NCBI RefSeq assembly: GCF_038502225.1
Contig: NC_091303.1
Location: forward strand, 26,286,770 to 26,350,769
Direction of reading: 5' to 3'
Origin: Cherax quadricarinatus
Taxonomy: Eukaryota > Arthropoda > Malacostraca > Decapoda > Parastacidae
Length of the DNA stretch: 64,000 nt
Made by a program: the position numbers and the translations under genes. Each line of letters opens with the position of its first letter. The first letter of the stretch is position 1. Of the stretch, positions 1 to 9,890 are shown in pieces. The notes beneath the pieces are model-generated. The model was not told the origin of the DNA. It made no database searches and saw nothing but the letters and a program-made list of their open reading frames with translations.

Positions 1-862
1 CCGTGTTGGCTGTTGTTGATAAGCTTATTTCTTTCTAGGTGTTCCACCACTCTTCTGATAATCTTCTCCATGACTTTGCATACTATACATGTCAGTGACA
101 CTGGTCTATAGTTTAGTGCTTCTTGTCTGTCTCCTTTTTTTAAAAATTGGGATTACATTTGCTGTCTTCCATACCTCAGGTAATCTCCCTGGTTCCATGT
201 ATGTGTTGAATATTGTTGTTAGGGGTACACATAGTGCCTCTGCACCCTCTCTCAGGACCCATGGAGAGATGTTATCCAGCCCCATCGCCTTTGAGGTGTC
301 TAGCTCTCTCAGCAGCCTCTTCACTTCTTCCTCGGTTGTATGTATTGTGTCCAACACTTGGTGGCATACCCCACCTCTCCGTCTTTCTGGAGTCTCTTCT
401 GTCTCCTCTAAGAACACTACCTTGAATCTTACGTCGAGTTCCTCACATACTTCTCGGTCGTCTCTTGTGATCTCTCCTCCTCCCTTCCTTAGCCTGATTA
501 CCTGGTCCTTGACTGTTGTTTTCCTCGTGATATGGCTGCACAACAGCTTCGGGTCAGATTTGGGTTTCGCTGCTATGTCATTCTCATATTGCCGTTGGGC
601 CTCCCTTCTTACCTGTGCATATTCATTTCTGGTTCCACAACTGCTCTCCTTATTCTCCTGGGTCCTTTGCCTTCTATACATCTTCCATTCCTAGCACACT
701 TGATTTTGCCCTCCCTGCACCTTTGGGTGAACCATGGGCTCATCCTGGCTTTTTTATTATTCCTGTTACCCTTGGGTACAAACCTCTCCTCAGCTTCCTT
801 GCATATTGTCAAGTATTCCATCATCTCGTCTACTGACTTCCTTGCCAGTTCTCTGTCCCACT
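1..862 (-). pseudogene. LINE reverse transcriptase fragment, CR1/Jockey group
   Basis: Read on the minus strand this encodes the linker and the first half of a non-LTR retrotransposon reverse transcriptase. Reading begins near 860 (VQWDRELARKSVDEM), passes a basic linker, and enters the RT at 106-681 with the blocks SKAMGLDNISPWVLRE and VWKTANVIPIFKK. Translation in a shifted frame across 1-105 continues with LNYRPVSLTCIV and an NNSQH block, so at least one frameshift lies near 110. The RT catalytic FADD region would lie to the left, outside the window. No start codon or 5' end is present: similarity stops abruptly at about 862 beside an inverted repeat. The block order is that of CR1/Jockey-type LINEs. 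I cannot assign it to family A, B or C because the overlap is too small. It is an inactive relic. Confidence 0.8.
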
Positions 863-870
863 GAACCCCG

Positions 871-916
871 TGGGACACAGAACGTCCCACGGGGACATGG
901 GACGTTCTCTGTCCCA
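871..916. repeat. Imperfect hairpin at a LINE break
   Basis: Two 19-base arms at 871-889 and 898-916 are inverted copies with one mismatch (TGGGACACAGAACGTCCCA against its partner), separated by 8 bases. The hairpin lies just outside the broken 5' side of the LINE at 1-862, whose own end carries a related TTCTCTGTCCCA (849-860). Confidence 0.7.
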
Positions 917-992
917 AACTACAAGAAGGGGGACTACGTGGGACTGTTTCTGCCACCTGATACACACACTAGGTCTTCACCCACTTTGTCAG

Positions 993-1265
993 TGTATGCC
1001 CAGCTGGGTTCATATTTCGTGCCATGCTGGTGCTGCCACCTATAGACCTACCAAGCTCAGCATACACCACGCTTCCTCTGCCTTACTCTGGCAGCCGACG
1101 TCACTCAAGCAACAACTCTACTGTCACTCTCTTGCGGGCATGGTCCTCCTGGGCAAGGGCACTTAAACACACTGCATGTGCACCAAGAACCCAAATAAAG
1201 TAACAAGCCTCCGAGAAGCCTATCATTCCCACTACCAGATCAACATGTAACCCTTCGACGATACA
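993..1265. repeat. Left LTR-like repeat
   Basis: Left member of the direct-repeat pair. It carries an AATAAA at about 1193-1198 and is diverged from its partner by scattered substitutions and small indels. Confidence 0.5.
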
Positions 1266-2342
1266 TGGTGGAGGTCCACATGTTAATTCCTCTCAGTGCT
1301 CAGTTACTAGTGTTCTCATATGTTCGTGAGTGCCTTAGTGTCGATTTTTGCATAGAAAAGCATCATTTATTAGTGCAAGCCATGTTGTAACCACATAAGC
1401 AGTGCAGGTGTGTCCCGATGTGTGGGCCGAGCCCAGATATGCATGTAGACCACAGTCTGGTCTGAGCCCAGACTATTGGTAGCACCCTTGTGTTGCATGT
1501 CACTGCATTTGACATCAGATTATGAGCATCTGAGACCCCCCCAGGTACAGAAAGCTCTTATGTTCGCCATTCGTAGACGACATGCCTGAGTCATACCTGC
1601 TACGACTCCCCGTTGAGACTCGTTTCACGCCACCTCCTGACTGTCAGAGTGCAGTTATGTGTAGAAAACCAGTCTGAGGATGCTTAGATTAACCTCTGCT
1701 ATGACTTTTCGAGGGGATGACATCGTTAGGCTGCAGTAGCCCTGTCGGCAGCCGACTGACTCATGTCACAACTTCAGTGAACAGGCTGAACAAAGAATTA
1801 TGTCACTTTGACTGCCAGCCCACTCACTCCAGTAAAGGTGTATGTTGCTACGGCTCCCAGATGTTTCACCTGAGTCGTCTCTGCTATCACTCCACTCTCG
1901 CCGGCAGTGACAGTACCAGTTGAGAAATGTCCTCTGAGTTCCTTGCCAGAAGAAGCCCTGCCCAGTTGCCGAGTACTGACGATGCCTCACTCGAGGGCAC
2001 CAGCAGGTTATGCCCCAGGCTGAGTGAACCGTGCAGTGACTGCTCCACGATGACTGCTTCACCGTTCCAGAGATCGTACCTCTTTATGTCACAGCTCAGC
2101 CACAGGGATGTCTCCTGTGTTGCAGTACCTGTCCAGACACAGGAAGGTGTGCAGGACGCCAGCCTAGGCTCACTGCTTTGGACCATGATATTTAGCACAT
2201 ACCCATTTTTTATTCCCTCCTGGAGGAATTTTTTTTTGTCTATTCCACATGTGCATGTTTTTATTCTGTGTTCTGTGCCCTGCTCCTGAGTTTTTTTTTT
2301 TCAATCATGGTCGAGAACAACCATGGGTAGGTGGCCGAGCGG

Positions 2343-2610
2343 TGTATGATCAGCTGGGCTCATATTTCATGCCATGCTGGTACTGCCACCTATACGCCTA
2401 CCACACAGTCCACACCAGGCTTCCTCTGCCTCTGGCAGCCGACGTCACTCAGGCAACAACTCGACTCCGTCACTCACTCACGGGCATGGCCCTCTGGGCC
2501 ATGCCCGTGAGAGAAATAAACTTACACGAAGAAATAAACCTACACGAAGCCTCCGAAGAGCTTTATCATTCATACCCGCTTGGAAACCCCCCAATCCTTC
2601 GACAATAACA
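2343..2610. repeat. Right LTR-like repeat
   Basis: Right member of the pair. It differs by carrying a short tandem duplication of AAATAAAC plus TACACGAAG around 2514-2548, so it has two AATAAA motifs. It follows a G-rich stretch (GGTAGGTGGCCGAGCGG). Confidence 0.5.
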
Positions 2611-2761
2611 GGGATGGTGTACAACGCTGCTGACATACATTCACTCACTGTGTCAGAGACAATGGGCAACAGCAAGAGCCTATCCATAGGATTTTTGTGA
2701 CATGAAGCCGTCAATCTGAGAAAACTACAATACCAGTCCTTAACCCATGTTGGGAGGTAAG

Positions 2762-3052
2762 AAAGGCCTGGGGGGGAGGAGGAGGGAAGAGGAGGGAGGA
2801 AGAGGAGGGAGGAGGAAGAGGAGGGAGGAAGAGGAGGGAGGAAGAGGAGGGAGGAGGAGGGAGGAAGAGGAGGGAGGAAGAGGAGGGAGGAGGAGGGAGG
2901 AAGAGGAGGGAGGAGGAAAAGGGAGGAGGAGGACACAGGAGGAAAGGAGGGAGGAGGAAAAGGGAGGAGGAGGAGGGAGGAGGCAAAGGGAGGATGAGGA
3001 GGGAGGAGGCAAAGGGAGGAGGAGGAGGAGGGAGAAAGTGAGGGAGGAGGGT
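2762..3052. repeat. GGAGGA homopurine tract
   Basis: About 290 bp of nearly pure purine built from GAGGAGGGAGGAA-type units. The plus strand has many runs of three or more G, so it could form triplex or G-quadruplex structures. The proline/serine-rich minus-strand reading frames here are low-complexity artefacts. Confidence 0.9.
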
Positions 3053-3055
3053 GAT

Positions 3056-3280
3056 GGTGAGTGATGGAAGCGGTGGCGATGACAGTGGTGACAGTAGTGG
3101 AAGTGGTGATAGAAGTGGTAGTGGTGATAGTAGTGGTAATGGTGATAGTGGTTACAGTAGTGGTTCTGGTGATACTAGTGATAGTGGTGATACTAGTGGC
3201 AGTGGTGATGGCAATGGTAGTGGTGATGGCAATGGTAGTGGTGATAGTAGTGGTACTGGTGGCAGCGGCACCAGGGTGGG
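3056..3280. repeat. Degenerate GGTGATAGTAGT triplet repeat
   Basis: An imperfect trinucleotide-based array of GGT, GAT and AGT units. It remains open in several frames (Gly/Ser/Asp-rich or Val-rich) without other coding features. Confidence 0.8.
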
Positions 3281-3297
3281 TCTTATACAATGTGTTG

Positions 3298-5322
3298 AAA
3301 TCTGTCAGTCTGAGCTGTGAGACTTCAGTAGTGTCAGTCTGAGCTGGGAGACTTCAGTAGTGTCAGTCTGAGCTGGGAGACTTCAGTATGTCAGTCTGAG
3401 CTGGGAGACTTCAGTATGTCAGTCTGAGCTGGGAGACTTCAGTAGTGTCAGTCTGAGCTGTGAGACTTCAGTAGTGTCAGTCTGAGCTGGGAGACTTCAG
3501 TAGTGTCAGTCTGAGCTGGGAGACTTCAGTAGTGTCAGTCTGAGCTGGGAGACTTCAGTAGTGTCAGTCTGAGCTGGGAGACTTCAGTAGTGTCAGTCTG
3601 AGCTGTGAGACTTCAGACTTCAGTAGTGTCAGTCTGAGCTGTGAGACTTCAGTAGTGTCAGTCTGAGCTGGGAGACTTCAGTAGACTTCAGTAGTGTCAG
3701 TCTGAGCTGGTAGAGACTTCAGTCAGTCTGAGCTGTGAGACTTCAGTAGTGTCAGTCTGAGCTGGGAGACTTCAGTAGTGTCAGTCTGAGCTGTGAGACT
3801 TCAGTAGTGTCAGTCTGAGCTGGGAGACTTCAGTAGTGTCAGTCTGAGCTGGGAGACTTCAGAGACTTCAGTAGTGTCAGTCTGAGCTGGGAGACTTCAG
3901 TAGTGTCAGTCTGAGCTGGGAGACTTCAGTAGTGTCAGTCTGAGCTGTGAGACTTCAGTAGTGTCAGTCTGAGTTGTGAGACTTCAGTAGTGTCAGTCTG
4001 AGCTGTGAGACTTCAGTAGTGTCAGTCTGAGCTGGGAGACTTCAGTAGTGTCAGTCTGAGCTGGGAGACTTCAGTAGTGTCAGTCTGAGCTGTGAGACTT
4101 CAGTAGTGTCAGTCTGAGCTGGGAGACTTCAGTAGTGTCAGTCTGAGCTGTGAGACTTCAGTAGTGTCAGTCTGAGCTGTGAGACTTCAGTAGTGTCAGT
4201 CTGAGCTGGGAGACTTCAGTAGTGTCAGTCTGAGCTGGGAGACTTCAGTAGTGTCAGTCTGAGCTGTGAGACTTCAGTAGTGTCAGTCTGAGCTGGGAGA
4301 CTTCAGTAGTGTCAGTCTGAGCTGGGAGACTTCAGTAGTGTCAGTCTGAGCTGGGAGACTTCAGTAGTGTCAGTCTGAGCTGGGAGACTTCAGTAGTGTC
4401 AGTCTGAGCTGGGAGACTTCAGTAGTGTCAGTCTGAGCTGGGAGACTTCAGTAGTGTCAGTCTGAGCTGGGAGACTTCAGTAGTGTCAGTCTGAGCTGGG
4501 AGACTTCAGTAGTGTCAGTCTGAGCTGGGAGACTTCAGTAGTGTCAGTCTGAGCTGGGAGACTTCAGTAGTGTCAGTCTGAGCTGGGAGACTTCAGTAGT
4601 GTCAGTCTGAGCTGGGAGACTTCAGTAGTGTCAGTCTGAGCTGGGAGACTTCAGTAGTGTCAGTCTGAGCTGGGAGACTTCAGTAGTGTCAGTCTGAGCT
4701 GGGAGACTTCAGTAGTGTCAGTCTGAGCTGGAGACTTCAGTAGTGTCAGTCTGAGCTGGGAGACTTCAGTAGTGTCAGTCTGAGCTGTGAGACTTCAGTA
4801 GTGTCAGTCTGAGCTGTGAGACTTCAGTAGTGTCAGTCTGAGCTGGGAGACTTCAGTAGTGTCAGTCTGAGCTGGGAGACTTCAGTAGTGTCAGTCTGAG
4901 CTGGGAGACTTCAGTAGTGTCAGTCTGAGCTGGGAGACTTCAGTAGTGTCAGTCTGAGCTGGTAGACTTCAGTAGTGTCAGTCTGAGCTGGGAGACTTCA
5001 GTAGTGTCAGTCTGAGCTGGTAGACTTCAGTAGTGTCAGTCTGAGTTGTAAGACTTCAGTAGTGTCAGTCTGAGCTGGTAGACTTCAGTAGTGTCAGTCT
5101 GAGTTGTAAGACTTCAGTAGTGTCAGTCTGAGCTGGTAGACTTCAGTAGTATCAGTCTGAGCTGGGAGACTTCAGTAGTGTCAGTCTGAGCTGGGAGACT
5201 TCAGTAGTGTCAGCCTGAGCTGGGAGACTTCGGTAGTGTCAGCCTGAGCTGGGAGGCTTCAGCAGTGTCAGTCTGAGCCGAGAGACTTCAGTTGTGTCAG
5301 CCTGAGCTGGAAGACTTCAATA
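3298..5322. repeat. 29-bp minisatellite, about 69 copies
   Basis: The unit is GTCAGTCTGAGCTGGGAG followed by ACTTCAGTAGT (29 bp). Two common variants alternate irregularly (GCTGGGAG and GCTGTGAG). Shortened or extended units occur at about 3385-3425, 3600-3720, 3850-3880 and 4730. From about 4960 to 5322 units become progressively diverged (GGTAG, TTGTAAG, GGAGGC), the usual picture of an array edge. No spacer sequence separates units. Confidence 0.97.
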
Positions 5323-5625
5323 TGACAAGAATATCGCCAAATATTCCAGTACAGGTTCATCAGCTACGACAGCTTCAAAGGTTTCCTTCCAGCACAGCTG
5401 GAGTTACTATCACTTGAAATTTGCCATCTCTCAGGACAGCTTATCCCATACACAGAAGAAATGGAATGTTTATGAAGGAAGGATGAAGAGGGTATGTGGG
5501 AGGTGGTGGTGGAGTGGGGAGAGGCGGACGGCAGCTAAGTTAAGACTGGCCGTTGAGAAACACTTGACAAAAATGTACTTCCAAATAGGGAGGCATCAGC
5601 GCGGGGGTTGGGAGGTGGAGGACCC
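5323..5625. other. Unique DNA between minisatellites
   Basis: No recognisable gene or repeat. A reading frame here runs into the downstream CAG-rich array and has no family resemblance. Confidence 0.5.
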
Positions 5626-6200
5626 AGCAGCAGCGAAGGGGACGCAGCAGCGAGGAGGGGATGCAGCAGCGAAGGGGATGCAGGAGCGAGGGGGGCATGA
5701 TGCAGCAGCGAGGGGGGCATGATGCAGCAGCGAGGGGGGAATTGGTGCAGCAACGAAGGGGATGCAGCAGCCAGGGGGATAATATGCATCAGCAGGGGAG
5801 GGGAAAACAGCAGCAAGGGGGGCGCAACAGTAGTGAAGGGGGTGCAGTAGAAGCGAGGTTGGGTGTGCAGCAGCAGTCAGGGGGGGTGCAGCAGCGAGGA
5901 GTCTACAGTGGCAGCTGCAGCAACAAGGGAGATAATTTAGACACATGTGCAACTCTTGGGTATCTTTATTGAGGAAACGTTTCGCCACACAGTGGCTTCA
6001 TCAGTCCATACAAAGGAGAATCTTGAAGAACAGGAGGAGAATGAGGTAATCAGTCCCTCAACCTTGAGTCGATGTGGTCAGTCCATCAAGAGTTGCACAT
6101 GTGTCTAATTTATCAACATGTCGGTTCTCTGAACCATTCATCTACAAACAAGGGAGATGCAGTAGCAGCAGCGACAATAGAGGGGGGGTTGCAACAGGTG
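5626..6200. repeat. CAGCAGCGAGGGG-type minisatellite, interrupted
   Basis: Units of roughly 15-21 bp built on GCAGCAGCGAGGGGG with variable linkers run from 5626 to about 5933 and resume at about 6147-6200. The gap is filled by the fold-back element at 5934-6146. Confidence 0.85.
5934..6146. mobile_element. Fold-back repeat F1 with 12-bp target duplication
   Basis: This 213-bp insertion splits the CAG-rich minisatellite. AACAAGGGAGAT occurs immediately before it (5922-5933) and immediately after it (6147-6158), which is what a 12-bp target-site duplication looks like. Near its ends it carries inverted sequences (ACACATGTGCAACTCTTG at 5941 and the complement near 6090-6107). The palindromic core GAAACGTTTC is at 5974-5983, preceded by TTTATTGAG, so on the minus strand it reads core then CAATAAAG. 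There is no poly(A) tail or coding capacity. Copies of the same subfamily lie at about 9690-9890 and 19378-19700. Confidence 0.75.
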
Positions 6201-6359
6201 CAACAAACCTGTGCAAGCACTGCTCACCAGGCTCACTTCCCAGCTGGCCAGAGCACTAGGCATGCCAACGTAATATTACTAAAGCATAAGCAGTGTAGGT
6301 AGCATACACCGTGGCCAGCACAAGTAGAGGGAGGGAGAGGTATAGAGAGGAAGAGGGAA

Positions 6360-6535
<176 letters not shown>

Positions 6536-7135
6536 AAAGCAGGGCAAGGCTGAGGCTCCAACATGTTCTTCTGGCTTTTGTTGTCACCTTTCTGTCAAGC
6601 ACACACCAACTTGCTGTTTCGTGCTAGCCAACTGAGACAATATGAACCTGTCAGACAAAGATGGTTAGAGGAGCCACCTGAGCAGCAGGTGGTGAAGGAG
6701 GGAGCCAGCGTGGAGAAGGGAAGTGATGGAAGAAGATGGTGGTGTGTCGGCACCGCTACCACCACGGTCATTCACCTGGAGGAGCGGCCGGGGTGCTTGT
6801 CAGGATGGGGGAGGAGGCTCGCAGCTACAATTTGGGGAGGAAGGGATGAAGATGGGGTCCTCAGCCGCTACTTCTACCTGTCATTCTCAACCTCTCCGCA
6901 ATATCCGCCTCTCTGAGCATACACCATCTCGTTACAGGAAACAAGGCAGCACTTACGGTTACTTACAAGTTAGAAATCCAATATCGTTAACTACACCTCG
7001 TTTTTGTCATTGCAGTGCTGGACGCTCTACAACATAAAGTTAGCAAACCCCTTCCTCCCTCCCTAAAAAAAAAAAAAAGTTTTTGAATGAACGGCTCCAC
7101 CAGCGGAGCAAGATCTAGTGGAGCGTGCAGCAACA
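6536..7135. other. Unassigned DNA
   Basis: I see no gene or repeat family that I recognise. Two overlapping plus frames of about 105-117 codons (6563-7037) look neither conserved nor domain-like. A run of A at about 7066-7078 is present. Confidence 0.4.
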
Positions 7136-7139
7136 CACC

Positions 7140-7430
7140 GTCCACACTGCTGCTGATTCTACTGCAACCTCTCACAACCCACACACGGCACACCCTCACC
7201 AAACCCAAAACAATACTGGTGGGGGTGGGGGGAAAGCAACACAGACTGGGAGAGCACTACACCACTCCTGCCAGCCACACCATGACACACTATACACTTG
7301 TTACAACACCACTACACCTGCCAATCACACCATATACTTGCTACACCACAACCACACCTGCCAGTCACACTATGACACACTACACACTTGTTACAATTCT
7401 ACCATTTTACTTGAAGACTATACAAGTTTG
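7140..7430. repeat. CA-rich imperfect tandem repeat of about 50 bp
   Basis: Around 7262-7410 the block CACCTGCCAGTCACAC, TATGACACACTA, CACTTGTTACAAC recurs about three times with substitutions and small deletions, inside a C/A-rich tract. Confidence 0.6.
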
Positions 7431-7624
7431 TAGGGAGCTACCAGCCCCTCTGGAGGGCTGAGTCCCTCGCATCTGTTGACCCTTCATTACTATGTGTTTC
7501 CCCTCAAACATTATTATTAATTATTATTGGGAAGCGCTAGATTCATAGGGGTCATATATCACCAGAAGGTAATCAAAGCTGATATTATGGCATACAATAC
7601 CGACAAGCTGATGAGTAAGTTATG

Positions 7625-7695
7625 TACAACACGTGCTAAACGTTTCGCTTATAAAGATACGTAAGTGTTGCATATGTCTTACTCATTAATTACAT
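7625..7695. repeat. Fold-back family fragment F2
   Basis: Contains TAAACGTTTCG (core 7638-7647), then ATAAAGATACG and GTGTTGCATATGTCTTA, the same order as the right half of F3 and F7. The other arm is absent. Confidence 0.6.
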
Positions 7696-7754
7696 TTGAT
7701 CCAAAGCAAAAGAGGTAGTTTTAACTGGTTAAGAGTGAAGACAAGATGAGAATG

Positions 7755-8272
7755 AACTGATAATGAGGCAACAGTCTACGTTAACAGGAAGAAATTACGA
7801 GTTGGGGCGAGTCACAAGGGTCAGTATTGGGCCCTGTGCTGTTACAATTTACATAAAAGACATAGAAGAGGGAATAAATAACGGCATAAACAAGTTTGTT
7901 GACGACACTAAAATAGGCCGACAAATAAATCCGGATGGAGAAGGCTACAGGAAAAGCTGGATAGGTAGATACACTAGCACAAGTGGCAGACGCAGTTTAA
8001 TGTAGACAGAAGTAAAGTTCTAGTTAGCAGTAATCTAAAGCCAAGACAGCAATAAAGCTAAAATAATTCTTGGCTTCATATCAAGAGATATAAATAATGA
8101 AGTCCTCAAATTATATTTCAAGAATAGTGGAAGAGTGGAACCCCAAGTAAAGATACCTTAAATATCTTTAAAAATAGGTTAGACAAGTACACGAGTGGGT
8201 GCGAGCTAAAACTGCTTAGCATGGGCCAGTATATTTATTACAGTGCTCCTTCTCCTTATGCTCTTATTTAAT
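7755..8272 (+). pseudogene. LINE B relic: RT active-site region to 3' end
   Basis: A decayed plus-strand CR1-like fragment. It starts near the RT block around QGSVLGP (here degraded to RVSIGPCAVTIYI), then KDIEEGINNGINKFVDDTKIG, where the catalytic FADD has become FVDD. Internal deletions follow. The remainder, about 8030-8270, matches the 3' region shared with other B copies, including GGTTAGACAAGTACACGAGT and the terminal CATGGGCCAGTA with CAGTGCTCCTTCT. It contains several stops and frameshifts, so it cannot be functional. The opposite-strand B copies at 32995-33447 and 55332-56880 share this end. Confidence 0.75.
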
Positions 8273-8344
8273 ATGCATGAATCACATCAACAATGGTTCG
8301 TGTAGCACATCAACTCATTCACTCAACACTACGTTTCTATACAT

Positions 8345-9652
8345 CAGTGTTCATGCTGCTGCTACACCCCAGTGTTCCTGCTGCTGCTACACCACAGTGT
8401 TCCTGCTGCTGCTACACCACAGTGTTCCTGCTGCTGCTACACCACAGTGTTCCTGCTGCTGCTACACCACAGTGTTCCTGCTGCTGCTACACCGCAGTGT
8501 TCCTGCTGCTACTACACCACAGTGTTCCTGCTGCTGCTACACCACAGTGTTCCTGCTGCTACTACACCGCAGTGTTCCTGCTGCTACTACACCACAGTGT
8601 TCCTGCTGCTGCTACACCGCAGTGTTCCTGCTGCTGCTACACTGCAGTGTTCCTGCTGCTACTACACCGCAGTGTTCCTGCTGCTGCTACACCACAGTGT
8701 TCCTGCTGCTGCTACACCGCAGTGTTCCTGCTGCTGCTACACCACAGTGTTCCTGCTGCTGCTACACCGCAGTGTTCCTGCTGCTACTACACCGCAGTGT
8801 TCCTGCTGCTACTACACCACAGTGTTCCTGCTGCTGCTACACCACAGTGTTCCTGCTGCTGCTACACCACAGTGTTCCTGCTGCTGCTACACCACAGTGT
8901 TCCTGCTGCTGCTACACCGCAGTGTTCCTGCTGCTGCTACACCCCAGTGTTCCTGCTGCTGCTACACCGCAGTGTTCCTGCTGCTGCTACACCGCAGTGT
9001 TCCTGCTGCTACTACACCACAGTGTTCCTGCTGCTGCTACACCGCAGTGTTCCTGCTGCTGCTACACCTCAGTGTTCCTGCTGCTGCTACACCGCAGTGT
9101 TCCTGCTGCTGCTACACCGCAGTGTTCCTGCTGCTGCTACACCACAGTGTTCCTGTGTTCTACACCTCAGTGTTCCTGCTGCTGCTACACCACAGTGTTC
9201 CTGCTGCTGCTACACCTCAGTGTTCCTGCTGCTGCTACACCGCAGTGTTCCTGCTGCTGCTACACCACAGTGTTCCTGCTGCTGCTACACCACAGTGTTC
9301 CTGCTGCTGCTACACCGCAGTGTTCCTGCTGCTACTACACCGCAGTGTTCCTGCTGCTGCTACACCACAGTGTTCCTGCTGCTACTACACCGCAGTGTTC
9401 CTGCTGCTGCTACACCACAGTGTTCCTGCTGCTGCTACACCACAGTGTTCCTGCTGCTGCTACACCACAGTGTTCCTGCTGCTGCTACACCACAGTGTTC
9501 CTGCTGCTGCTACACCACAGTGTTCCTGCTGCTGCTACACCACAGTGTTCCTGCTGCTGCTACACCGCAGTGTTCCTGCTGCTGCTACACCACAGTGTTC
9601 CTGCTGCTGCTACACCGCAGTGTTCCTGCTGCTGCTACACCTCAGTGTTGGC
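8345..9652. repeat. 25-bp minisatellite, about 52 copies
   Basis: The unit is CAGTGTTCCTGCTGCTGCTA plus CACCA (25 bp), with variants at two positions (GCTGCTGC or GCTACTAC; CCACAG, CCGCAG, CCCCAG or CCTCAG). One shortened unit lies at about 9150-9165. Because 25 is not a multiple of three and no phase contains a stop, all three plus frames stay open for about 1.3 kb, giving 455-488 codon frames of one 25-residue peptide repeat. I treat those frames as non-genic. Confidence 0.97.
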
Positions 9653-9681
9653 AGGAGAGGTGCTGCACCTCTCCTGCCAAC
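9649..9681. repeat. Perfect palindrome at the end of the 25-bp array
   Basis: Arms TTGGCAGGAGAGGTGC and its exact complement meet with one central base. The palindrome starts in the last minisatellite unit. Confidence 0.85.
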
Positions 9682-9689
9682 GGTTTATA

Positions 9690-9890
9690 TGCTCCTTCTC
9701 CGCACGTATGCCGTATTCTATTCAAGATTGATGGACTGACCACATCGACTCAAGGTTGAGGGACTGATTACCTCATTCTCCTCCTGTTCTTCAAGATTCT
9801 CCTTTGTATGAACTGATGAAGCCACTGTGTGGCGAAACGTTTCCGCAATAAAGATACCCAAGAGTTGCACATGTGTCTAATTTATCATAT
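9690..9890. mobile_element. Fold-back repeat F3
   Basis: Same subfamily as F1 in the opposite orientation: GATGAAGCCACTGTGTGG, core GAAACGTTTC (9834-9843), CGCAATAAAGATACCC, AGAGTTGCACATGTGTCTAA. Its right edge abuts the truncated reverse transcriptase of the LINE at 9890-12877. Confidence 0.8.

Larger units (their letters stand above)
993..2610. mobile_element. Decayed short LTR-retroelement-like unit
   Basis: Two direct repeats of about 270 bp, 993-1265 and 2343-2610, bracket about 1.08 kb. Both start TGTATG, share blocks such as CATATTTC, GCCATGCTGGT and GCAGCCGACGTCACTCA, carry AATAAA near their 3' part and end in TTCGAC plus ATACA or ATAACA. That is the geometry of LTRs with a polyadenylation signal. 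The interior has no intact gag or pol; translation of 1760-2200 gives only short, stop-broken stretches. The size suggests a non-autonomous (TRIM-like) element or a deleted one. I found no clear target duplication, and the sequence after the left repeat (TGGTGGAGGTCCAC) is only a possible primer-binding site. Strand cannot be fixed, although the AATAAA positions favour plus. Confidence 0.45.

Noticed and set aside
89..694. 201-codon plus frame with hydrophobic segments
   Set aside because: It is the antisense shadow of the LINE RT on the minus strand.
2325..2342. tRNA A-box-like GTGGCCGAGCGG
   Set aside because: No B box follows at the proper distance; it directly precedes the right LTR-like repeat and is more likely chance or a polypurine-type border.
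3051..3342. Gly/Ser/Asp-rich frame as a silk-like or extracellular protein
   Set aside because: A short degenerate triplet repeat that runs into the 29-bp array; no other coding evidence.
3298..5322. Possible CRISPR-like array (29-bp repeats)
   Set aside because: Units are contiguous with no spacers, and the context is eukaryotic. The same holds for 34520-39738.
8277..9759. Three 455-488 codon cysteine-rich frames, possibly a secreted repeat protein
   Set aside because: All three come from one 25-bp array that has no stop in any phase; flanks are fold-back repeat and LINE relic, with no signal peptide of their own.
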